From Dipteris shenzhenensis (lineage: Eukaryota > Polypodiophyta > Polypodiopsida > Gleicheniales): a DNA stretch of 64,000 bases. The stretch lies in assembly GCA_047967505.1 (NCBI GenBank), contig CM106541.1, one strand, 5' to 3'. The notes below the pieces were generated by a model. The model was not told the origin of the DNA and searched no databases. It saw only the letters and a list, made by a program, of their open reading frames with translations. This document shows positions 37,570 through 49,138 of the stretch, in pieces (positions within the stretch are counted from its first letter, which is position 1; the number at the start of each line of letters is the position of its first letter). A program made the translations under genes and the position numbers.

Positions 37570-38405
37570 TTCAGAAAGGAGTTATATCATAATGTCAGGT
37601 ATGTGAACACTACCTACTATAGTATGTTTCAAAGAATCTAGCAGCATTGACATTTCCTTTGATGGAAAGAGGCGGTCTGGTGTTGCATGCCAGCTCCAGA
37701 CAACTGAGAGAGTTGCTTCTAGAATTCTCTATCAGACAGTTTGCATGGAGAGTCGCCTTCTTTTCTCTGTTAGCTAGAGTATCCCTTGGAGGGCAGCAAA
37801 GGTTTGGCACTAGTGGCAGCCTGTGAGAGCTGTGTGGCTGAGTCGGGCTGCTAATAACGGGTCCGGGCTGTGTGCAAACCTTGTGTGCCTGAGAGATTGA
37901 TGCTTGGACAGCCAGGAGGAGGGTTATTCTGCATTGTAGGTGTTGTGGAACCGTTGGCCATTGATTATGCATTGGATTCCGATGCCTTTTCGAGTTAGGA
38001 ATTGGCTGAGTAGCAGGTTGTTTATGCTTGCCAGTGTTGAGATTCAGGTGGGCTGTGTTTGGACAGGTGCAAGGGCATTTAGCCTTGCTGTAATTTTGCC
38101 TTCTGAATAAAGAAATAAAGAAATATCAAAAGGGTACCAAGGTTTAGGGCCAATCGGGTGTCCGATCTAGCTCTCAGTTGTGGATTGTATGTTCTTTTTG
38201 TGTTGCTGAAGTTATTTTCTAAGTGGCTGAAATAATGGTACTTGCTGGTTAATAATGATTCACCGCCCTGATTCACCGCCCTTTAGTTTATCTGAAGGTT
38301 GGTTTCAGTGTTCCATTGCTGGGATATCACCATCTTCCTCAAGAGGTCAGCTTGTGGTTGTTGTTGGGGCAAAAAAAATTTGCTGGAAGTTATTTGTAGC
38401 CAAGA
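37570..38405 (+). promoter_or_regulatory. Probable 3' UTR with polyadenylation signals
   Basis: Two AATAAA hexamers, at 38106-38111 and 38114-38119, follow the stop codon of the 125 aa gene by about 540 bp. No other gene is recognised between, so they are the best candidates for its 3' processing signal. Confidence 0.45.
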
Positions 38406-38409
38406 GAAT

Positions 38410-39197
38410 CATGGATAGTGATTGGGAGGAGGAGTTGCAATCTTCTTAGGAAGAGCAGTCCTGACCTGGTGTGGAAAAAGAGGTTGGAGACCAGGAGGAT
38501 GCGGATGCCATGTTTAAAGCACAGTTGTTAAGTGCTATGGGAACTCTAGCTCAGCTCACTAAGGATGCACAATTTGCGGAGGTCCTTAGTGCTCCTCTGA
38601 AGCCTAAGAAGAATAAGAAAACTCACGGTCAACAGCCTAGTGTTATGCAGTCAGTTATGCATAATGCACAGGATGTTCTCGTGCCAGTCTGCTTTTGGCC
38701 TTGTTGTTGGTTTGAACGGTCAAGGAAATAATTTCCGGTTTATGAATCAGGGGCAACAAGTTTTTCCTCAATCTTCTATGCATCAAGGATATTTGTAGGA
38801 TTCACTACGCCTTTCAGTGAGCCTCCTGAAGCCATTTCATGGTGATATGCCAGCAGATTCACCTCATGAGGAACAGCCAGAGGTAGAGGAACTGGATGAG
38901 ATCTTAGTTCCAGAACAAGTCTTGGCACATAGTGAAAGAAAAGTCCGGGGTATAGTTTCCTGTCCCTATTTGGTAAAGTTTTGTAATTATTCACCATTTA
39001 ATGTGAAGTGGATGGATGAGGATGAACTCGCAGATTCACCACGGTCGTTGCTGCTCTACCTGGAGGTTTTTCGGCTTGAGCCGACTTCAGTTATGGCTCT
39101 TTCAGGCTTAGTAGAGCATGGTTCTGGAGCATTGCCTAATGCTCAAGTGGAGGGTAGCACCTCCATTCCCTTGGTAGAGACAGGCTCAGTTATCTAG
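38410..39197 (+). pseudogene. Retroelement-like coding relic with Gln/Asn-rich and possible chromodomain-like segments
   Basis: Starting at ATGGATAGTGATTGGGAGG (38410), an acidic frame runs through stops and frame changes: EKEVGDQEDADAMFKAQLLS, then a Lys-rich patch KPKKNKKTHG, then a Gln/Asn-rich piece (GQGNNFRFMNQGQQVFPQ). The last frame (38817-39197) reads EILVPEQVLAHSERKVRG, YLVKFCNYSPFNVKWMDEDEL and so on. That last part loosely resembles the chromodomain at the end of chromovirus (Ty3/gypsy) integrase: a short acidic lead, Y-L-V-K, then an aromatic/acidic segment. No reverse transcriptase, protease or LTR was found next to it. An internally deleted gypsy element is the best guess; a decayed host gene is possible. 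Confidence 0.3.
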
Positions 39198-39347
39198 ACG
39201 TCGCTTGGTCAATGGTGACACTTCATGTCTCACCCGAGGTACCACTTGCTGATGGTATATCTATCATGGGACTTCTATGATCAGTGTATTAGTTATGCAT
39301 TGGTATATGGTTTGTATCTTGAGCTCTGTAGAATCATATATGCACTG

Positions 39348-39593
39348 CTGGTTATGCATTGCTCGTTCTGCAATGTCTGCAATGCTGGTTATTCATTGCT
39401 TGTTTTGCTATGTTGGTTATGTGTTGCTCATCTTACAATGCTGGTTATTCATTGCTCGTTTTGCAATGTTGGTTATGCACTGCTGGTTATTCATTGCTCG
39501 TTTTGCAATGTTGGTTATGCATTGCTCGTTCTGCAATCTGGTTATTCATTGCTCATTTTGCAATGTTGGTTATGTGTTGCTCATTCTGCAATG
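39348..39593 (+). repeat. 28 bp minisatellite, about 8.8 copies
   Basis: The unit is approximately CTGGTTATTCATTGCTCGTT-TTGCAATG. Copies alternate between CTGGTTATTC and TTGGTTATGC or TTGGTTATGT types, giving a 56 bp higher-order pattern, and one copy is cut to 14 bp near 39470. All three forward frames stay open across it because the unit is not a multiple of three and holds no stop in any phase; these open frames are not called as genes. Confidence 0.92.
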
Positions 39594-39884
39594 CCAGTGT
39601 TCTTATTTCTTTTGTTTCATGTACTGCAGTACTTGAGTGCAAAACGAGGTCGTTTTGCCGGATTTCAAGAGAGGGGCATAGTTTTTTCCATCGTAACCAT
39701 ACGCATACTGCATACGGATACAGAATTATGATTGGAGTCCGTGGGGCTGAATCATACCTGACCCTTATTTTACCACCAAAAAAACCAGGAAAATGTACAT
39801 TGTACACATTTAATGGACAGGGGCTACAAAACATTCAACTTCAAACTTGTATTAATTTAAGAGGCCATTAAGAAGCTTCAGAAT

Positions 39885-41277
39885 AGCAAAGCCAAGGATT
39901 AAGAGGGCCTCCAAGCAAAACTTGTAACGCACAGGTGGGGTATACTTGCTTCAGTTCTACCAAAACTATTTAAGCCTTCTGTAGTGGCTTTCCGACCTTC
40001 TTGGACAACAAACACCATCATACCCATTCACAAGGCAAGGGATGCCATGGATGCAAGTGACTACCAGACTAATATGGCTGGCCATATGATGGCCAAGGTT
40101 TATGGGTTGGCTATGGAGATACACATCAGTGAGTATACCGAGAGCATAGGCATGCGAGCAATCGGACAAGCAGGTTTTAGATGAGATCTATCCACATGGA
40201 TCACACCTTTACCCTCGGAGCCATCATAGATGATGCCCGTCACGCGAAACAAAGAGTATATTGCTGCTTTGTGGACTTTTGGAAGGCCTTTGACTCAATA
40301 CCACAGCTCGCCTCATTGCATGACTTCGAGCCAGGGACATTGCAGATCACTTGAAACAAAGAGTATATTGCTGCTTTGTGGACTTCTGGAAGGCCTTCGA
40401 CTCAATACCACAGCTCGCCTCATTGCACGACTTCGAGGCAGGGACATTGCAGATATATGGGCAGCCGTGACTCTGTACAAGAGAGTTACTGGGCCAGCTC
40501 AAGACCTAATCTCATAGATTCCAGATCGATGGTAGGTGCAACATTGCAGCCACATGACACCACATTGATATGATGCTCTGCACCCGTTGTGGTACATGCG
40601 CGGTAGACACCGAGGAGCATGCCTTGATGTGATATCCTAGCTATAATGAGATCCGATGGAGATACCACTGCCTTTACGGATATGAGCAGAGCCATTGGCT
40701 ACTTAGACCAAAGATGTGCCACACTCTCACCTAAGGTAGGTCTAGACTCATGAGACCTGCCCACGGAACACGGCCCTAGATAGCAAGAGATCATAGATGA
40801 CTTCTTCATAGGAGAAGTGGCTTTGAGGCATTAGGATCAAGACTTAGATTTTTAGGCACACTATGTCAGCAAGAGACTGGACATAGGCCTAGTGAGCACC
40901 CACCCCATTGAAGGGACCATCATAGCAGCATCCCAGTGTCAAGCGGCCTCATGCCACCCATGGTACATCCTACAAAGAGCAGTAGAGGATGTCAGTAGGC
41001 AGCAGATCTCAGAATGTTTCGGAGACATCGGGACTCCGGATGGGATCCTAATCAGGCCCACACAGAGCTCAAGTCACTCATGCCCGAGACATGATGTAGG
41101 GCACATGACACGATATGACAGCAACTCCTTGATGAGGAGTTTCTCTCTTGCAATTCCTAGTTCCCTCCATAGGCGTGCACTCTCATGATGATTTCAGATT
41201 CCATGGGTTCATAGGGTTTTTTTGCCTTCCATAGACATTAATAAATCTTTCTTTCTTTCTTTCTTCTTTCTCTCTCC
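39885..41277 (+). pseudogene. LINE (D): plus-strand copy with duplicated RT segment and AATAAA-(TTTC)n end
   Basis: Plus-strand reading: GILASVLPKLFK (39940), WTTNTIIPIHKARDAMDASDY, MAKVYGLAMEIHI and IGQAGFR (40000-40180), then RT motif A YCCFVDFWKAFDSIP near 40260-40305. That segment is then duplicated in tandem. The fingers and palm after motif A, including YADD, are missing. The sequence continues with a zinc-finger piece, CTRCGTCAVDTEEHAL near 40575-40630. The 3' end is TTAATAAAT directly followed by (TTTC)n at 41246-41277. The order and the 3' end match the other LINE copies here. Stops and the deletion make it inactive. Confidence 0.8.
40246..40459 (+). repeat. 107 bp tandem duplication of RT motif A
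   Basis: GAAACAAAGAGTATATTGCT occurs at 40246 and 40353. Each copy includes the codons for the motif A Asp (FVDF-x-KAFD). The copies differ at only a few positions, so the duplication is younger than the LINE itself. Confidence 0.92.
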
Positions 41278-42689
41278 ATGTTCCCTCCAAACCCCAACAA
41301 GAACAAGTCCTTGATGTATCTCTCAATTCCCACAGTGATGTGGAGTGTGACATACATGAGCTTGAGGTTTGGAGAAGCGGTCGTTGGAGGATGGTTCTTC
41401 TTTTCATGTACATTCAAATGTGACATACAATGATGTGTTGCACACTATATTTTGTCAGTTCTAGGGTCACGTAGGTCACCATAATGCTATGGGATGTAAA
41501 AGTTTTTTTTTTTTGCTATATCAACTGGGTGCATAAGAGGGGGTTTAGTTAAGACTCGTCTTCCCCTCAAAAACTTGTGTTTCCCCCCACAGATTTAGCG
41601 GTGACACCCTGTAGCATGATATTGGTTTGCATTTTAATTTTTGCTTTCTATAAACTCACTTATAAAGGGAGGCTTCATCTTCAAGAGGATGTTACTGCAG
41701 AGGATACCATTGTGTATGGGTTTGTTCTACAGTTTTTTCCTGTAAGACTTTAATTCTAACAAGCCTGTATTAAAATCCGGAATGAAAAGAAGGTGAAGTG
41801 GAAAAGTAAATTCTTTCCTTTATAATGATCAGAGCAAGGCAAGTTCTACACATCCAAATGCTTAAAGAGCCTGTAACTTTTTAAGAGCTTTTTGAGTCTT
41901 ATTTATGTAATACATACCAGCCTTATCCAAGTTCCTTAGAGGAGAACACTGCTTTGTTTGCAACTAATGCTTTCGCTGCAATGCTCTGATCTTTGTTATG
42001 CAAATATCAAGTTTTGGCTGAAAGTTTTATCGTCTGAAGAGTTATCAAGCATTATTACATTTTCTTATGTTGTTTTGCTTCATCAAGTATCCTTTGCTTT
42101 GACTTGATCATCTTGAACTTAACCAACTGTCTTTTGCTGCTAGCAGGCATTGTATCTTGGACTTATATTACCTTTGGCTGTTTGAGTATCAGAGGCCTTC
42201 CAAAGCGTGACTGAGTCCATCCAAGTGGGGGCTGTATCCAGAGTCAGATGCATTGCTACAAAATGACCATCTTGTGAATGAGCAGCCATTTGAAAATCTT
42301 ACATAGGGCCTTTCATCATTGCTTTTGTGTTGGCTGTTTGTTAGTATTTTGCATCATAAGATAATTGTACTGCTGGTGAGGTCAGCACTGCACGGTTTGT
42401 AATGGTCATATGCAAAATTAAGATCTCAGATCCCTATGTGTGGATCCATTGTGCATCCATGCTGTTTATTTTTTAATGCTAAGCTGGTCAATCAACGGCA
42501 TAGATACACATGTGCCATATGTCATGTGTCGGTCATGAGTCGCTTGAGCTTCACATGGGCGTGACTAGTGTCCCATCGGGTTGCGGTGGCTTTGGAACAT
42601 GCATCCTTAGTCCTTTCTATAGAAGTACTCGTGGGCAACGTGAGGCAATCTGATGTTGAGATTTGCAATGATGGTCCTTCAAATGGGGC
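41278..42689. other. No gene recognised
   Basis: AT-rich sequence with short open frames only. A poly(T) run lies at about 41505-41514. Nothing else is supported. Confidence 0.4.
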
Positions 42690-42815
42690 AGGTGCTCATG
42701 GGGCTTGGGTCTGATCTCTTGTCGACTTAGCATGTGTGAAGGTCAGGGTTTGAGTCTCGACGTCTCCTAGCCACTTTCCTCTTGCGAAGAAGTATGTGAT
42801 CTCTTGAATTTTGGA
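42690..42815 (+). mobile_element. Candidate tRNA-derived SINE
   Basis: GGTTTGAGTCTC at 42747-42758 resembles the pol III B box, and the preceding CTTGTCGACTTAGCATGTGT resembles the D-to-anticodon part of a tRNA. The A box is weak, the boundaries are uncertain and no target duplication was identified. It lies against the 3' side of LINE C. Confidence 0.35.
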
Positions 42816-42819
42816 ATGT

Positions 42820-44130
42820 TTCATGGCGGGTGTTGTGAGTCCAAAATCGAGTTAGGTGACCTCATGTACGAAGCATGTGGTGCTTCTTTGGTGTGGTATT
42901 GAATGACTCTACACATATGTGTATCCATGGGTGAAAAGGCAGTGAAACCACCGCATAGAATGTGGCGCATTAGAACATGCTCCTTGATCTCCACCTCATG
43001 CATTTTGTAAAGAGTAGTCTCAAATCTCTTTAGTGTTGTGTCCCTAGTCTCGTGTTTTGTCTTGGTATGGAATCTATGGGATGAGGTATTGAGTTGATCC
43101 ATGGCGATTTGTGTTGCGTGGGACAGATGGATCTTTAGGTATCTTAGCGCTTGGAAATCGAAGGCCATTTTGGTCCCATGTGGTTGTTAGGGGGATGGAT
43201 ACCCATGTCCTATGGTTATATATCCGCCCCACAGGTCATCCTAGATGATCTGAAAAAGTATCCTATTGTGTTAAAAGTCTAGTGAGTATTGATATGGCAA
43301 GACACTATTGATAGACATTCATATTATTGGAACCGTATGGAGATTGGTGCACGCCGACCCTACTCATCTTCCTCAAGCTACAATAAGTTGCATAAATGAT
43401 GAGAGGGCCTCCATGGCAGTCTCTGTTAGCTTGCACTTGTTTAGTTTAACCCCTTCAATCAATTCAAACTAGTAATGAGTTGGAATGAAGCATTTGTGTC
43501 AAGTCTCGTTGCAAACTTTTCTAGGATGACATCACTTGGGGTAGATCTCCTTATGCCACATAGCATCATGACTTGTAATCTCTCAAAAAATACTCCATAT
43601 CCTTTGAGGTCTTGCTAAAACGCCTTGCACATAAGGCCATTTGTCCAAGCAGGAAAAACGAGAGAGTGATTTTGTTTTCACACGCTGAAGTGTGTATCTT
43701 TTTAGTCTCGATAATAAGGCACTCCTCTAGTCAAGTGTGCTTGTGTTGACTGCCTCATGGTAAACTTTGGACTTTTGAAATCGCATCCTACTTATACAAA
43801 GGATCTAACTATTCCAATCGATCTCTTAGCAAGAGTGAATGCCTCATGTTGGAGTTCCGCATCATTAGTGTTTCATGTCTACAAACACTTCAAAATCTTA
43901 CAAGGTTGCCAAATACATTGCAAATACATTTGTAGCCCCTATGTTGTGTTGTCAGCATATAGGAAAATAGGTATGACAAGTTGTGGTAGACTTGATCCTC
44001 GGCTTTCTAGGATGCCCACAAAGGAGGCTAATTATTAATGTGAAGGCCAAAGAAGGTGGGGAAGAGAGGGCACCCTTGCTTGGCAAGCATTGCGTTAGTA
44101 TGGGCATCATTATAGGTGTTGGTATATAAC
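42820..44130 (-). pseudogene. LINE (C): reverse transcriptase C-terminal half and zinc-finger region
   Basis: Minus-strand reading: LAKQGCPLFPTFFGLHI near 44040-44090, then the active site FLYADNTT near 43947-43965, then SFVYVGCDFKSPKFTM near 43720-43760 (equivalent to YLGVVFKGPVFTM in LINE A). After a gap comes 43168-42821 with RYLKIHLSHATQIAMDQL, SSHRFHTKTKHE and LYKMHEVEIKEHVLMRH. That part aligns segment by segment with RYTQIYLPHSLRISLGQF ... MQEVETHDHFIFR of LINE B. Two zinc ligands (the CxxC pair) are lost. The active site is YADN rather than YADD. N-terminal RT and endonuclease are absent. The 3' terminus was not found. Confidence 0.75.
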
Positions 44131-44250
44131 GATGCCTATATTGATGCTCATACCAATGAAAATAAAGCATTAATGTTTTTGGGTTTTGATTTTGAATTTT
44201 TTGGGTTCTGATTTTGCTCTTTGGCATGGTTTTGGATGTGTGCAAGAACC

Positions 44251-44251
<1 letters not shown>

Positions 44252-44295
<44 letters not shown>
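44252..44295. repeat. (AG)22 microsatellite
   Basis: Uninterrupted AG run. Its right flank (ATGTGTTGAG) does not resemble the LINE 3' end, so no element is assigned. Confidence 0.95.
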
Positions 44296-44297
<2 letters not shown>

Positions 44298-44869
44298 TGT
44301 TGAGTTTCCTTGGAACAAGAGGTGTGAAGTGCACCTACAGAAGATATAAAAATATGTTAGGAACACACTATTCAATATTTTTGTATATCTATTGTGTAAA
44401 GGCCATTTAATAATTGGATCAAAGAAAATAATAAATATTGTATGCCTATGGTTTTCTAAGTATCTTTTAAAATAAAAACTACTTGAAATAAGAAATAGTA
44501 CCAAAGTATTAAACAAAACACTTTAAACATGTATTTGGATAGAGTAATCTTGATCTAAGACATCAATAGAGCATTTCTCTCTTGGAAAGGTAGTGGACAT
44601 CTTGGTGTTAAAACATCCCTTTTAAAAATACATTTGGGTCAATGGTGTCCTCCTCTTACTCCAATCTCTACAAGGCCCTCAAAGCGGGATCAAGGAGCAA
44701 TAGCCCCTTGTCCTTGGTTTCCTCGTCATGTGCTCTACCATGTCCTTCGTGCCTTGGTCCCTTGGTCATTCTCCCTTCCATCCTTCACCCTTTTCCATCC
44801 CTTTTAGTCTTTGAAAGGTGCAAGCAAAACATTGATTCCCAAAAATCATCCTAAACCCAAGTTTTAGAA

Positions 44870-45378
44870 ATGGAGAAGGGGTGGTGAAGTAGAAAGGTGT
44901 TGGGGGAGGGAATAAGTAGGGGTGGGAATAAAGTGGGGGAGGGAACGAGGAGGAAGGGTTGGGAAAGAGGGGAGGTGCAGGGAAACAGAGAGGGGGTGGG
45001 AATGGAGAGTCCCTTGGGACGGGGGGGGGGGAAGGGGGAAAGTGGGAGAATGGAGAGCGGGACACAGAGATGGAGATGGAGATGGGGTGGGGGAGGAAAA
45101 GTGAGTGGGTTGGGTCCATATAGATGGAGGGGTAGTAATCGAGGGGGAGATAAAATTGGGAGGAAGGGGGGGGGGGGGGGGGTTGCAACATATAGGGGCT
45201 ATCTATATGCCACGAGAGAGAGAGAAGAGAGGTGGGTGGGTGGGAATGGAGCGAGAGAGGAAATGGGGGGCATAAGGCCCCCCCCTCACCTATCGCGTAC
45301 ACAATACGTGGGGGTGAAAGGGGAAAAACGAGAGGGGGGGGGAGGGGATACAAGGGGGCATATAGGAGCTATCTATAT

Positions 45379-45425
<47 letters not shown>
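44870..45425. repeat. Purine-rich, strand-asymmetric tract with internal duplication
   Basis: About 550 bp of mostly G and A on the plus strand, with G runs up to 15 (near 45168-45182), GGGGGA-type words and a final (AG)n block (about 45384-45424). A piece reading CATATAGG-GCTATCTATATGC occurs at about 45190 and 45359, so part of the tract is a duplication of about 170 bp. Long translations on both strands are low complexity (Gly/Arg/Glu or Pro/Ser/Leu) and are not called genes. Confidence 0.8.
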
Positions 45426-46439
45426 TCTTCCTTTACTTTGGTGAGTTCATTATTTTCTTGTTTGAGTTAGATTGGAGTGAGCTTTTCAGAGATCCAAATC
45501 TTTGTATCCCTCATCTTATGTCCAAATCTTTGGATCCCTCATCTTATGTGTTTGACTGAGGATCTTAACTCTTGTTACCCTCCCTAAAAAGTGGACTTTG
45601 CTTGTGTGTGATTTTGATTGATATTGCTTATATCATTTCGTACGTGGTACTTTCTTCTTAAGGCATATGATTATGTCATCTATGTCTTTGTGTCATCATC
45701 GTGAAGGCATCCATCTTTCAATTCCCTAATGCAATCATTCTACTATTCATCTTAGAGTCTTGCTCTTTCACTTCCATGTAAAGATCAACTTTATTCATTT
45801 TGTAGTTTACATCGGCATTCATCTCTTGCTACATTGATTTCACCTATGTGGTGACTATTTCTTGCACTTTAGAAACCAATTGTGGTGTTGGTGGATATGC
45901 ATTACATTTGTGCAGGACCTCATGAATGATTTCTTACTTTCCATTGTCCTCTAGATCATGAACTCTCTCGTCTAGAGCTACAAGCCATAGCTTGAGCTCT
46001 TGAACTTCAAGTTCTAGATAATAAATGCATTCCTATGGATTTGAAATGGTCTTCATCCTTTGATATGTAGTTGGGCTGGGGGTTCAACCCAACTTGGGGT
46101 GATCAGTGATTGAATTGAACTTAAAGAAAAACACAAAGAGAGCTAGTTGTGAACAACGAATTGGAAACTAGACTAAACGACTTGTAAGCCGTGTGAATTC
46201 GCTAAAGCAACCTCTAGACTTGTGGCAGTGGCTTGTTCACCTAGTAGCTGTGGCGATGGAATTTGGAGAGTTGGTTGTGACCTGCTAATCTGCGGCATGG
46301 CAAATTTGGAGCTGTGGTAGCAGCAAACAATGGAGAAGCAAACTTTGATGATTGTGAACTATGATGACGCAGAGAATTTTGATCAGGCTAGGTGGGAGCG
46401 AGAGACGAGGAGAAAGGGAGAGGTGGGGAGCAGAGTAGA

Positions 46440-46444
<5 letters not shown>
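45426..46444. other. No gene recognised
   Basis: Only short open frames. The word GGGCTGG-GGTTCA-CCCAACT near 46073-46100 is shared with 32890-32920, and each lies upstream of a LINE (AG)n tail. Confidence 0.35.
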
Positions 46445-46487
<43 letters not shown>

Positions 46488-46748
46488 ATTAAAGTCTACT
46501 AAAGACCGATGGGTCTATGAGACTGATAGAAAACCTGATACAATGAGCAAAGGGGTGGAGCTACTAAGCGAGCATCCTAACCCCTGTTAGAGAAAAAGCT
46601 ATGCAGACATAGTCAATGCTATCATCATGCATGTCACCATAGTCATAGTCATCTCTGGCATCATCATCTCTCACAATAGATGAAATCCTGATCCAATACA
46701 ATACAATATAGTGGAGGGCATACATGAAACATCAAGGTACACTCGAGG

Positions 46749-47150
46749 CTAGGTACTGTAGGCAAGAAGCTCGAATTAGATCTGTGTCTGCTATCTGGCA
46801 GAGTAGTCTTTGTGCCCTCTTCGTGGCTACTGTATGCCTGATGAGCGCCACTATAACCCCTGTTGGCTACACTCCATATCTCAAAATAGGTGAGATGTCA
46901 GCTAGTGTGATCTGTGCGTCTGCCCTCTCTCGAGTGTGCTATAATGACGGACTAGGTAGTGTAGGCAAGAAACCCATAATAGATCTCTGTCTATTGTCTT
47001 GGGGAGTAGTCTGCTGTGTTCTCCTCCTGGCGGCTACTCTATGCCTGACGAGCGTCGCAGTAACCCCTGTCGGCCGCACTATAGGTTTGAAAATAGATGA
47101 GATGTCAGCTAGTGTGATATGTGCGTCTGTCCTCTATCTCGGGGTCTTTG
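46749..47150 (-). repeat. 203 bp tandem duplication in the LINE E 3' region
   Basis: CTAGGTA-TGTAGGCAAGAA occurs at 46749 and 46952. Both copies share GAGATGTCAGCTAGTGTGAT. LINE B has a single equivalent at about 33420-33590, so the duplication arose in the LINE E lineage. A plus-strand open frame crossing both copies is an artefact. Confidence 0.85.
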
Positions 47151-47419
47151 CCTCTCCTACTATCTATTATCGGGGGGGGGGGGGCATGCTGTGGCAGAGG
47201 AAGAACTCTGTGATCATACTTTGTGATGGACCAGACAAGGCCTCTCGCCCCTGTCTCCATTATCTAACAAGACACTCTCTATGTCGGATCGCCTCGTGAA
47301 TGAAAGATCACAATTGGGTATGACGAGAGTCTAGAGAGGCCCTTGATTCAGCCTTTGAAAAGGCAGTGGTCACTAGTATAGTCCACAGATCTCATAGGTA
47401 GACTAGGCTACAGAAGGCA

Positions 47420-47435
47420 TGTTAGAAACATGGTG

Positions 47436-47483
<48 letters not shown>

Positions 47484-47741
47484 TAGGGTGTGAGGAAATG
47501 ATGCTCAAATGAAGACATGAAGAAGGCTTTCATTCATTCATCAAGTATGACAAGACAAGTGAAGTACAAGCTTTATGTAGGCTACTCACACACACTCTAG
47601 CACGTAGTGCATATGGGATAAGTCCCATGATAACACGTGGCACTCTCACAAGTCTCACACAGATAGACTAGTATTAGATCACCTAGTACTACACACTAAC
47701 ACTTCACACCAACACACTCTTTGACTATGATATCTCCAACA
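47420..47741 (-). repeat. 3' LTR, 322 bp, lacking the middle of the 5' LTR
   Basis: Shares its last ~189 bp (47553-47741) and its first ~20 bp with the right LTR. Between these it has an (AG)n run and about 75 bp of different sequence where the right LTR has about 730 bp. Confidence 0.8.
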
Positions 47742-49138
47742 CCCCCCTTCAGAGCAAAGAGGTGTGAGACCCAACACGCAAGAGTAGACCGATTCCCCCT
47801 TCATCGCAATACTGCAAAGAGCAAGTCCAACTATCCAACACCTCCTGTGTGATAGTGACTTCTCAGTCAGCTTGTGACCAGCAAGGGCAAGCCATCACTC
47901 GTCATCCCCCCTTACTCTGAACTGGGTGGTCAATACCATCAACCGAAGCAAAACACGATACAATCATTTTTGGGGGACAACCGAGGGCAGAGGACCTCTT
48001 ATTGACTCTTCAAACATTCATTTTAGAGCGACTACTCAAGGCAAAGAACCTTCTCAAACATAGAAATATTTTCATTCATTTTATGCATAGCAAGGACAGA
48101 GAACCCATGATCCCAGAGTAGCTACCGCACAAGAGTCTCCACATCCTGATGTGAAGAGGTATGTTGGTGAAGAACCAAGCGAGGATGCCTTCAAATGATG
48201 TGTCGATGAAGGCCATAGGAGCAGCTACCAAGGGACGTCATGTCATGACTCTCAATGTGCCGATCGAAGAGTCACCGAATGCGAAGAAGATCTTCAAATT
48301 TGAGCAATTATGCCCAAAGGAGGCAAAATGCCCAAATGAATGTACAAGATAGTAATGAAATTACATGAATTTGGAGAAATCCCCAAATATCTACATGCAG
48401 GAGACCTAAATTTTAAAATTTAGGGTTTAACAAAAAATTAGGGTTTGTAAAATTTTGGGGCTTTTCAAAATTTCTTGCAGGAGAGTGTTCTTACTACACT
48501 CAGGAGATCTCAAATCATAAAAGCCCTAAAAGTTTTGGAAGATTTGAGCATAATATTGTAAAAGTCAAATTTTAAGGTTTCGGGGCAGTTAGAGGTCCAA
48601 AATGTGCATGGAGCAAGTCGTGTGTTGGAGTGCTGGAAATAGCTCATAAATGCCTCCAAATGACTCGAAATGCTGCAAAGAAAGATGTCAAGTGGTCGAC
48701 TACACAGCAGTAGCAATAGAAGCTTGTTCTTGGCGTTGAAAACATCCGAAAATGCTCTGTTGAAGGTGGCTATGCAAAAGCAGCCCAGAAATCCTATTTT
48801 TGGTGAAGGAGAGCTTCAAAACTGGTCAAAAATACCTACAAAAGGCTCGAAATTCTGCAACCAATGTGTGTAGATGGACAGCTCTATTGCACGGCCTAGA
48901 AATCTTAAAAACAGGAATGGAAATGCTCCGAATCAGCACCTATACAAGCACCACTTGAAGGAGATGCCGACTAGTAGCACATGTACACACGCCTCTTGAA
49001 AACAAGCCAACCAGCAGGGTTGTGGAGAGGTTAAACGAAGAAGAGATGAGGCGGCTGCAGAAGGAAATAGGCTGAAGTAGAATTAGGGTTAGGGCAAGGG
49101 TGACATGGCAGCAGCTATGGAAGGTGGCTCTGATACCA

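Noticed and set aside
39225-39871. Three overlapping forward open frames of 119-170 codons
   Set aside because: They exist because the 28 bp minisatellite has no stop in any frame. Cys/Leu/His-rich repetitive product, no initiation or family support.
44766-45559. Long open frames on both strands (195 and 220 codons)
   Set aside because: They are low-complexity translations of the purine-rich tract (Gly/Arg/Glu on plus, Pro/Ser/Leu on minus).
46724-47299. Plus-strand open frame of 191 codons with an apparent internal protein repeat
   Set aside because: It is the antisense of the LINE E 3' region, and the protein repeat is the 203 bp DNA duplication.
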